Positions 1 through 5,170 of a stretch of 5,703 nt of DNA are shown in pieces. Position 1 is the first letter of the stretch. Each line of letters starts with the position of its first letter. The notes under the pieces are model-generated. The model was not told where the DNA came from. It saw only the letters and a list, made by a program, of their open reading frames with translations, and did no database searches. The stretch spans positions 1 to 5,703 of the forward strand of contig JAJRRE010000365.1 in NCBI GenBank assembly GCA_024279745.1. Reading direction: 5' to 3'. The position numbers were made by a program, and so were the translations under genes. Origin of the DNA: Alphaproteobacteria bacterium (GTDB taxonomy: Bacteria; Pseudomonadota; Alphaproteobacteria; Rhizobiales; Hyphomicrobiaceae).

Positions 1-32
1 CCTTCTAGCAACCCTCACCCGACAGGTCCAAA

Positions 33-485
33 ATGGCAAAACCAATCTACATTCTAAACGGGCCCAACCTCAATCTGCTGGGCACACGTGAGCCGGAAAT
101 TTATGGCTCGCAGACTTTGGATGACATCGCCAAACTGAGCGAAACTCATGCGCAATCATTGGGGCTGAGCACGGCATTCCACCAATCCAACGCTGAAGGC
201 CAATTGATCGACTGGATTCACCAAGCGCGCAACGATGGCGCCGGGATTATTCTCAATGCCGGCGCTTATACCCACACTTCAATTGCCATAGCGGATGCGC
301 TGAGTGCAGCCGAACTCCCCGTAATCGAGTTACATTTGTCGAATGTGTTTGCGCGCGAGCCGTTCCGTCATCACTCCTATATTGCACCGGTGGCTAATGG
401 CGTGATTTGCGGCTTTGGTGCGACGGGCTATCGCTTGGCCCTGAGCGCCATGTCGGATATCCTAAATCCGCAATCATCATCTTGA
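33..485 (+). CDS. aroQ: Type II 3-dehydroquinate dehydratase
   Basis: This 150-residue protein is a cytoplasmic type II dehydroquinase. It removes water from 3-dehydroquinate to give 3-dehydroshikimate, the third step of the shikimate pathway. The length is normal for the family, which forms dodecamers. The N-terminal signature NGPNLNLLGTREPEIYG spans residues 9-25 and contains the catalytic Arg19 and Tyr24 on the mobile lid. Asn75, His81, Glu99, His101 and Arg112 fall in the expected blocks (LNAGAYTHTS and ELHLSNVFAREPFRHHS), so the active site appears complete. The ATG at 33 has an AGG ribosome-binding motif at 24-26, six bases upstream. The stop is TGA. No clear intrinsic terminator follows, and accB lies 487 nt downstream on the same strand, so co-transcription is possible but not shown. 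Confidence 0.97.
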   Translation: MAKPIYILNGPNLNLLGTREPEIYGSQTLDDIAKLSETHAQSLGLSTAFHQSNAEGQLIDWIHQARNDGAGIILNAGAYTHTSIAIADALSAAELPVIELHLSNVFAREPFRHHSYIAPVANGVICGFGATGYRLALSAMSDILNPQSSS

Positions 486-972
486 GCCCGCCCTTTTAAT
501 AGAGCTCTTGTTTGCGGTGCCCAGACACTGGTGCCCATCTAGATCTGCCGGAATATGCTGCGTTATCCTGTTATACGCTGAAATAGTAGCAAAGAGCTGT
601 CCTGCCGGCAATTTGCGGCGATGGTACTACTTATTAGGTGGGCCGCTATCACACTGAGTATAATAGATAAATCAGGACTTCCATAGTTGACTTGGCTATA
701 GTCTGGCTTCATGACATGCCGCCGTTTAAACTCTATATGTGGCCTTTTACAGTTGGGAAAACTGATATGGATTGTCTCATGCGACCCAAGAAAATCCTGT
801 TTTCCAACGACTTCGCCCGGCGATACTTGACTTAACCACGTCGACACTCGACAACGGGGGCATTCGGCGGCAAAAATACGCGATAACAAATATGCTGCGC
901 AACCGGTCCCCCAATAACGGGCCCGAATTAACACCGAATTTGAATTTGCTAGGACAGGGTAGAAGGACTTCC
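486..972. other. Long aroQ-accB intergenic region, no credible gene
   Basis: These 487 nt hold no recognisable protein or RNA gene. A perfect TATAAT hexamer lies at 659-664 without a convincing -35 partner. TTGACT occurs at 687-692 and 827-832 without a good -10 at normal spacing. The accB promoter probably lies here but cannot be placed by eye. Short repeats are visible: GGTGCCCA at 516-523 and 530-537, and an imperfect CTGCCGG...GCG repeat at 545-562 and 602-620. The accB frame is open back to a TTG at 772, but this stretch does not look like AccB (see findings). A 145-codon open frame on the minus strand (563-1000) overlaps the accB start and resembles no family I know. Confidence 0.6.
963..967 (+). 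promoter_or_regulatory. accB ribosome-binding site
   Basis: AAGGA lies five bases before the ATG at 973. It fixes the accB start there rather than at the in-frame TTG at 772, which would add 67 residues with no match to the AccB N-terminus. Confidence 0.8.
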
Positions 973-1431
973 ATGGGCAAGGACCACAAAGACAAAACAC
1001 GCGTTGAAAAAGAAGTCATTCGCGAACTGGCCGAGCTATTGAATGAGACCGGCCTGAGCGAAATCGAAATTGAACAACATGGCTTGAAATTGCGCGTTGC
1101 GCGCAACTTGCCGGCCGCCGTCGCCGCCCCCGCTGCTAGTGCCGCCGCGCCCGCCGCCGCCCAACTGCCTGCTGCAACGAGCGAGATTCCCAATAATCCT
1201 AATGCGGTAACCTCCCCCATGGTCGGTACGATTTATCTGGCGTCTGATCCCAAAGAGCCCAAATTCATCGAGGTCGGCCAGACGGTCAAGGAAGGCGATA
1301 CCTTGCTGATCATTGAGGCCATGAAAACCATGAACCAAATTCCTTCGCCAAAATCAGGAACAGTGATTGCCGTCCTGGTTGAGAACGAACAGCCGGTAGA
1401 ATATGGCGAGCCGTTAGTCGTGGTCGAGTAA
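973..1431 (+). CDS. accB: Biotin carboxyl carrier protein of acetyl-CoA carboxylase
   Basis: This 152-residue protein carries the covalently bound biotin that moves CO2 from biotin carboxylase to the carboxyltransferase in fatty acid synthesis. Residues about 10-45 form the N-terminal region expected to contact AccC and drive dimerisation. Residues about 47-70 are an Ala/Pro-rich flexible linker. Residues 78-152 form the biotinyl domain. The biotin attachment motif EAMKTMNQI is intact with Lys118 as the acceptor, and the domain starts with the usual SPMVGT and ends in EPLVVVE. The LASDPKEPKF segment (89-98) matches the protruding thumb of bacterial BCCPs. Biotinylation by BirA is expected but not shown here. 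The start is the ATG with AAGGA five bases upstream. accC follows after an unusually long 151-nt spacer. Confidence 0.97.
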   Translation: MGKDHKDKTRVEKEVIRELAELLNETGLSEIEIEQHGLKLRVARNLPAAVAAPAASAAAPAAAQLPAATSEIPNNPNAVTSPMVGTIYLASDPKEPKFIEVGQTVKEGDTLLIIEAMKTMNQIPSPKSGTVIAVLVENEQPVEYGEPLVVVE

Positions 1432-1439
1432 ACTTTCGC

Positions 1440-1519
1440 GGTCGGTGCGTTGCGCGGGTTCGTGCATTCATTTTGTTTCACTGTCGTTGTGCTTCGTGTA
1501 AGCACGAATATACCCGACC
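1440..1519 (+). other. Possible structured RNA spacer between accB and accC
   Basis: Several inverted repeats nest in this spacer: GGTCGG at 1440-1445 with CCGACC at 1514-1519, TTCGTGC at 1459-1465 with GCACGAA at 1502-1508, and a local hairpin GTGCTT (1489-1494) with AAGCAC (1500-1505) around a 5-nt loop. The last two share bases 1502-1505 and cannot form together, so two conformations are possible. No T-run follows, so it is not a standard intrinsic terminator. Candidate roles are RNA processing, stability or control of the AccB:AccC ratio. All of these are inference. Confidence 0.35.
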
Positions 1520-1563
1520 ATCCGCATTGCTTACCGATCATTGATCCCTTCCCTTTTGTTGTT

Positions 1564-1568
1564 AAAGG
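1564..1568 (+). promoter_or_regulatory. Distant ribosome-binding site for accC
   Basis: AAAGG is the only purine-rich motif near the accC start, but it lies 14 bases before the ATG at 1583, which is longer than usual. It lies only four bases before an out-of-frame ATG at 1573. The accC frame is closed by TGA at 1571-1573, so no upstream accC start is available. Confidence 0.45.
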
Positions 1569-1582
1569 CCTGATGTCCGCTC

Positions 1583-2926
1583 ATGTTCGACAAGGTACTA
1601 ATTGCCAATCGCGGCGAGATCGCCCTTAGAATTCAGCGCGCGTGCAAGGAATTGGGCATCGCCACCGTGGCCGTTCATTCCACCGCCGACGCCGATGCCA
1701 TGCATGTGCGTCTGGCCGATGAGAGCGTCTGCATTGGTCCGCCGCCCGCCAATGAAAGCTATCTCAATGTGCCGCGCCTGCTCGCCGCCTGCGAGATCAC
1801 CGGCGCCGATGCGGTTCATCCCGGCTATGGTTTTTTGTCGGAAAATGCGCGCTTCGCCGAGATCCTGGAACAGCACCATATTACCTTTATCGGCCCGACT
1901 TCAGACCATATCAAAATTATGGGCGATAAAATCCAGGCCAAAGAAACCGCGATCAAACTGGGCATTCCGGTCGTGCCGGGGTCAGACGGAGAGATAAAAT
2001 CTGAAGCCGAAGCTGCACGGGTGGCGAAGGAAATGGGCTTTCCTGTCCTCGTTAAAGCCGCATCTGGCGGCGGCGGGCGCGGCATGAAACTGGCCAAAAC
2101 CGCTGCCGATCTAAAAAACGCTGTTGCCACCGCCAAGGCTGAAGCCAAGGCGGCCTTTGGCGATGATGCGGTCTATTTGGAAAAATATCTTACCAAGCCG
2201 CGCCATATCGAAATTCAGGTCTTTGGCGATGGCCGGGGTAATGCCATTCATCTCAATGAACGCGATTGCTCGTTGCAACGGCGGCACCAAAAGGTGTTTG
2301 AAGAAGCCCCCTCGCCGGCACTCAATGCCGCCGCCCGGGCCAAGATCGGCAAGACCGTAGCCGAGGCCATGCAGAAGCTCAAATATCGCGGCGCCGGCAC
2401 GGTTGAGTTCTTATACGAAGATGGCGAGTTTTATTTTATTGAAATGAATACCCGGCTGCAGGTTGAGCATCCGGTGACGGAAATGATCACCGGCATCGAT
2501 CTGGTGATTGAACAGATCCGTATTGCATCGGGGGCGCCGCTCTCGGTACGCCAGGAAGATATTGAGATTAACGGCCATGCGATCGAGTGCCGGATAAATG
2601 CCGAAAACCCGCGCACCTTTGCCCCGTCTCCAGGCCGCATCACTTATTGGCATCCCCCTGGCGGACTTGGCGTGCGGGTGGATTCAGGCGTTTATCAAGG
2701 CTACCGCATACCGCCCAATTACGACAGTCTGATCGGCAAGCTGATTGTGCATGGCAAAACCCGCACCGAATGTATGATGCGGTTGCGGCGCGCTTTATCG
2801 GAGTTTGTGATCGACGGGATCGATACGACAATCCCGTTGTTTTCTGAGCTGCTGCAGGAACCGGACATTGCCAATGGGCAATACGATATTCACTGGCTGG
2901 AAAAATTCCTCGACGCTGAACAATAA
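1583..2926 (+). CDS. accC: Biotin carboxylase subunit of acetyl-CoA carboxylase
   Basis: This 447-residue ATP-grasp enzyme uses ATP and bicarbonate to carboxylate the biotin on AccB. E. coli AccC has 449 residues, so the protein is full length. The N-terminal domain begins with the typical FDKVLIANRGEIALR and contains HPGYGFLSEN (79-88). The ATP-grasp part has Lys116, Lys158, the glycine-rich loop GGGGRGM (162-168), His208 and Lys237. Metal-binding Glu275 and Glu287 are present, with the signature EMNTRLQVEHPVTE (287-300) that includes Asn289 and Arg291. Arg337, in the conserved HAIECRINAE segment, matches the catalytic Arg338 of E. coli. The C-terminal domain is complete to the TAA stop. It lies downstream of accB on the same strand and may share its transcript. 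A hairpin with a T-run (3083-3124) may end the message. Confidence 0.98.
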   Translation: MFDKVLIANRGEIALRIQRACKELGIATVAVHSTADADAMHVRLADESVCIGPPPANESYLNVPRLLAACEITGADAVHPGYGFLSENARFAEILEQHHITFIGPTSDHIKIMGDKIQAKETAIKLGIPVVPGSDGEIKSEAEAARVAKEMGFPVLVKAASGGGGRGMKLAKTAADLKNAVATAKAEAKAAFGDDAVYLEKYLTKPRHIEIQVFGDGRGNAIHLNERDCSLQRRHQKVFEEAPSPALNAAARAKIGKTVAEAMQKLKYRGAGTVEFLYEDGEFYFIEMNTRLQVEHPVTEMITGIDLVIEQIRIASGAPLSVRQEDIEINGHAIECRINAENPRTFAPSPGRITYWHPPGGLGVRVDSGVYQGYRIPPNYDSLIGKLIVHGKTRTECMMRLRRALSEFVIDGIDTTIPLFSELLQEPDIANGQYDIHWLEKFLDAEQ

Positions 2927-3082
2927 GTCTTGCGCAATCTTGGCAGCTGCTCCCCCTGTTATTTGCATGGGCATACCTTTTGGGCGTATTCTGCCGCGTA
3001 AACCACACTTTTGACGTCCAGTTGAATGCCAGACCGGTGCCTTTAAGTAGTGCGCTGCCGGCGGGAAAACCGGGTCAAAAAA

Positions 3083-3124
3083 GGTATCGCAAACAGCAAC
3101 TCCTACTATTGCGAGACCCTTTTT
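3083..3124 (+). terminator. Putative intrinsic terminator after accC, upstream of aat
   Basis: GGTATCGCAA (3083-3092) pairs with TTGCGAGACC (3109-3118) with one A-G mismatch, around a 16-nt loop. C and five T follow at 3119-3124. An A-run at 3077-3082 faces the T-run, so the element could also act on the minus strand. The loop is longer and the stem less GC-rich than in strong terminators. It sits 38 nt before the aat ATG, so aat needs either read-through or a promoter within those few bases. Confidence 0.5.
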
Positions 3125-3151
3125 GTCCTAATTGGCGTCCAACAGTCATCG

Positions 3152-3157
3152 CAGGAA
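3152..3157 (+). promoter_or_regulatory. aat ribosome-binding site
   Basis: CAGGAA ends four bases before the ATG at 3162. It supports that start over the in-frame TTG at 3132, which would add ten residues lying partly over the ribosome-binding site. Confidence 0.7.
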
Positions 3158-3161
3158 CTCC

Positions 3162-3839
3162 ATGACATCACGGGACGACATTGCCACGGATATAACCGCC
3201 CAGGTGCTGATCAAAGCCTACAGCTGCGGTATCTTTCCTATGGCTGAGAGCGCCGAAGACACGACCCTTTATTGGATCGAGCCAGAACATCGCGGTATTG
3301 TCCCGTTGAACAAAGTCCACATCCCGCGCCGTCTTGCGCGTTCCATTCGCTCCAGCGCTTTTGATGTTCGCGTTGACAATGATTATGACGGTGTACTTGA
3401 CGGCTGTGCCGCTTCGCGTCCCGGGCGGCGCTCAACCTGGATCAATGAACGCATCCGCAATCTTTATCGCGATCTGTATGAATTGGGCTATTGCCATACA
3501 GTCGAGGTCTGGCACGAGGAAAAACTGGTCGGCGGCCTTTACGGCGTTGCCCTTGGCGGGGCATTTTTCGGTGAGAGTATGTTTTCCACCATGCGCGATG
3601 CCTCAAAGATTGCCATGGTCTATTTGATCGCGCGGCTGATTAGTGGCGGCTATCAGCTGCTCGACACCCAGTTTGTAACCGAACATCTGCGCCAATTCGG
3701 CACCGTTGAGGTTGAGCGCAAAGACTTTCATGTTCTGCTGGAAAAAGCATTACCGATCGAAGCGGAATTTCACAAGCTTGCGGTCGACACCCCCGCGCAA
3801 CTGATCACCGACATCATTAAAGACCACCGGACGCTTTAG
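3162..3839 (+). CDS. aat: Leucyl/phenylalanyl-tRNA-protein transferase
   Basis: This 225-residue cytoplasmic enzyme moves Leu or Phe from aminoacyl-tRNA onto proteins that start with Arg or Lys. This creates a primary destabilising residue for recognition by ClpS and degradation by ClpAP. Family blocks appear in order: LIKAYSCGIFPMAE (16-29), YWIEPEHRGIVPL (37-49), TWINERIRNLY (92-102), LVGGLYGVALGGAFFGESMF (122-141), DASK (146-149) and LLDTQFVTEHLRQFG (166-180). Asp168 and Gln170 match the Asp/Gln pair linked to catalysis in E. coli Aat. The length is normal, and the frame is intact to a TAG stop. It lies downstream of accC behind a possible terminator and converges with the minus-strand DUF2155 gene 72 nt further on. 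Confidence 0.96.
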   Translation: MTSRDDIATDITAQVLIKAYSCGIFPMAESAEDTTLYWIEPEHRGIVPLNKVHIPRRLARSIRSSAFDVRVDNDYDGVLDGCAASRPGRRSTWINERIRNLYRDLYELGYCHTVEVWHEEKLVGGLYGVALGGAFFGESMFSTMRDASKIAMVYLIARLISGGYQLLDTQFVTEHLRQFGTVEVERKDFHVLLEKALPIEAEFHKLAVDTPAQLITDIIKDHRTL

Positions 3840-3860
3840 CGCCTGCCCGCCTCAAACAAA

Positions 3861-3902
3861 GCCATTTGGCCAAGATGATTTGTGCCAGGGGCCAACGGCA
3901 CA
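3861..3902. other. Inverted repeats between convergent aat and DUF2155 genes
   Basis: TTGGCC (3866-3871) can pair with GGCCAA (3890-3895), or TGTGCC (3881-3886) with GGCACA (3897-3902). The second option is compact, with a 10-nt loop. Neither is followed by a T-run on either strand, so a bidirectional terminator is only a weak suggestion based on position. Confidence 0.25.
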
Positions 3903-3911
3903 GCGCGATTG

Positions 3912-4433
3912 TTATTGGCGAATGCGGCGTCTACGTCGCCGCAGCTTACGCCGCCGCTTTTTTCTGGGCCGGGCTTTTTGCGTATCGTTCTGCGCCGCAA
4001 GATTGGCATTAACCGCCCGTGTCGGGTCAACACAGCCCGTCAGCCAAACATCGAACACCGGATGCTCAACCGCGTTAAGGCCGGGACTTTCGGCAAACAT
4101 CCAGCCAGTGAACAGTTTTTTAGACTCGCCGTTGAGCAAGGTTTCAGTGACTTCGACAAAAGAAGTCGTCTTTGGCTTTTCCGTCGGCCGGCGCGAATAG
4201 CATATGCGCGGCGTGATTTGCAGGGCGCCAAATCTCACGGTTTCATTCAGCGGGACTTCTAATTTGGAGATCCTGGCCGTGACTTTGTCCAGGGCTGCAA
4301 AAACGGCAACCGGGTTTTCGAGCGGCTCGGCATGAAGCGGCCGTTGCGCGCCTAACGTTAGAATATAAATCGCCAGGGCGGCTAAGCCGATGGTTAAAAC
4401 GTTTGTGCTTTGTTTCATATTGCCGTTTGTCAT
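3912..4433 (-). CDS. Secreted DUF2155 domain protein with polybasic C-terminal tail
   Basis: This 173-residue protein has an N-terminal signal peptide: a hydrophobic core at about 12-28 and a likely cleavage after the Ala of LHA (33-35). The mature part is therefore probably periplasmic. Residues about 48-135 match my memory of DUF2155, a family of unknown function found in Alphaproteobacteria: KVTARISKLEVPLNETVRFG (50-69), FVEVTE (92-97), LFTGWMFAESPGLNAVEHPV (107-126) and VWLTGC (129-134). Cys78 and Cys134 could form a disulphide. Residues 153-173 are a tail in which 16 of 21 residues are Arg or Lys, outside the domain. A start at Met6 (4418) would give a tidier signal peptide, but the ATG at 4433 has an AGG four bases upstream. 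It is transcribed towards aat. Confidence 0.85.
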   Translation of the reverse strand: MTNGNMKQSTNVLTIGLAALAIYILTLGAQRPLHAEPLENPVAVFAALDKVTARISKLEVPLNETVRFGALQITPRICYSRRPTEKPKTTSFVEVTETLLNGESKKLFTGWMFAESPGLNAVEHPVFDVWLTGCVDPTRAVNANLAAQNDTQKARPRKKRRRKLRRRRRRIRQ

Positions 4434-4747
4434 GCCGCCTAGAAGATTATTACCTGATACCCGGCCCGCTCCGCAAAAACCGCTTCAGCAGGACAATCGT
4501 TTGAATGCGCTAAAAACTTGGCGCTATAGAGGCGCGTTTCCCAAGAGGCGTGTTTCACGGCGGCTTCACCGCATCCAGCCTCAGCCTCCAGCCTACCTTA
4601 CACTCAAGGGAGCATGGTTACTGTGATTCTCACCCTGCGACACATTTTGTGCCGTTTGCGGTCTGTGTGCAATGCGCCTACCGCGCAACCATCAATTGTA
4701 GCGGCGCGGTGCACTCGCCCAAGTTGGGTTTCCCAGGTTGGGTTTCC
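4434..4747. other. Intergenic region between NDUFA12-like and DUF2155 genes
   Basis: These 314 nt contain no recognisable gene on either strand. They include a tandem repeat next to the NDUFA12 stop (listed separately), a two-copy direct repeat GAGGCGCGTTTC/GAGGCGTGTTTC (4529-4540 and 4545-4556) and three CAGCCT copies at 4576-4594. On the minus strand, TTGCGG (4476-4471) and TAATAA (4452-4447) are 18 bases apart and could be a weak DUF2155 promoter. They sit so close to the ATG at 4433 that the leader would be very short. The size of the gap suggests that DUF2155 may have its own promoter. Confidence 0.5.
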
Positions 4748-4762
4748 CTAGTCGGGTTTCCA
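4721..4762. repeat. Three-copy 14-bp tandem repeat spanning the NDUFA12 stop codon
   Basis: The units on the plus strand are AAGTTGGGTTTCCC (4721-4734), AGGTTGGGTTTCCC (4735-4748) and TAGTCGGGTTTCCA (4749-4762). The first two differ at one position, and the third differs from unit 2 at four. Unit 3 encodes, on the minus strand, the last codons of the NDUFA12-like gene (Trp-Lys-Pro-Asp and most of the stop). The other two copies lie downstream of the stop. Each core, GGGTTTCCC, can form a small hairpin, and CCCAAGTTGGG at 4718-4728 is an inverted repeat. Confidence 0.85.
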
Positions 4763-5170
4763 TGATTGATAGTCGCCGACATTTTGATTGCCCGGCGCCT
4801 TGCCGCCCCCCTGTTCCGGCGCCAACACACTACCGGCGGGACGATAGGCCTGCGACGTTCCCGTCATATTAGGCCGATGAGGCTGTTCCCACGAATGTGC
4901 CTGGTGGCTCGCCGCGTCATCCGTTGGTGGGACATCGGTCGTGTAATGCATCCAGCCGTGCCAGCCTGGCGGGATAAATGAGGCCTCGGCCAGATCCTTG
5001 TAAATCACCCAGCGCCGCGGTTTGCCGACCGGACCAACGCCTTTCGACTGCTCATAATAGCAATTGCCCATGTCGTCGGTGCCCACCTGGCGCCCGCGCA
5101 GCCCTGTATAAATGCGGTTGCTCCAGGTGTTGCCACCCCACCAACTAAAGATTTCGCTAAAAATTCCCAT
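4748..5170 (-). CDS. NADH:ubiquinone oxidoreductase accessory subunit, NDUFA12 family
   Basis: This 140-residue protein matches the NDUFA12 (B17.2) family, an accessory subunit of the peripheral arm of respiratory complex I. The family is shared by mitochondria and Alphaproteobacteria. Family blocks visible here are WWGGNTW (10-16), VGTDDMGNCYYEQ (29-41), RRWVIYKDLAEAS (52-64), PPGWHGWMHYTTDVPPT (67-83), PHRPNMTGTSQAYRP (97-111) and the end GDYQSWKP. No signal peptide or membrane span is seen, as expected for a subunit facing the cytoplasm. The ATG at 5170 has only a weak GGA seven bases upstream, but the N-terminus fits the family. The complex I core genes (nuo) are not in the window. The stop codon lies in a tandem repeat. 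Confidence 0.93.
   Translation of the reverse strand: MGIFSEIFSWWGGNTWSNRIYTGLRGRQVGTDDMGNCYYEQSKGVGPVGKPRRWVIYKDLAEASFIPPGWHGWMHYTTDVPPTDDAASHQAHSWEQPHRPNMTGTSQAYRPAGSVLAPEQGGGKAPGNQNVGDYQSWKPD

Larger units (their letters stand above)
2920..3165 (+). other. Leu-rich open frame overlapping the aat start, coding status uncertain
   Basis: The frame is open from just before the accC stop to a TGA at 3163-3165, which overlaps the aat ATG as ATGA, a common layout for translational coupling. The best conventional start is TTG at 2980, giving 61 codons. Upstream in-frame codons would add a hydrophobic stretch (WQLLPLLFAWAYLLGVF) but include only weak starts (ATA, CTG). No clear ribosome-binding site precedes the TTG. 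The product resembles no family I know. A run of four Leu codons (CTC CTA CTA TTG, 3100-3111) lies within the putative terminator hairpin. It may be a leader peptide, a small gene or a chance open frame; I favour chance or leader over a conserved gene. Confidence 0.25.

Noticed and set aside
659..664. Perfect TATAAT as the accB promoter -10
   Set aside because: No acceptable -35 hexamer lies 16-18 bases upstream, and it is over 300 nt from accB, so the match alone is not enough.
772..972. 67-residue N-terminal extension of AccB from a TTG start
   Set aside because: The internal ATG at 973 has a good AAGGA site, the resulting 152-residue length fits the family, and the extension does not look like AccB.
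563..1000. 145-codon minus-strand open frame between aroQ and accB
   Set aside because: It overlaps the well-supported accB start, its product matches no family I know, and no ribosome-binding site supports it.
3132..3161. Upstream TTG start for aat
   Set aside because: The ATG at 3162 has a well-placed CAGGAA, and the ten extra residues do not resemble the Aat N-terminus.
3836..4033. 65-codon minus-strand frame overlapping the DUF2155 3' end
   Set aside because: It lies in another frame over the polybasic tail and the aat stop and looks like a shadow. I considered it as the ancestral DUF2155 end through a frameshift but could not recognise a family end in it.
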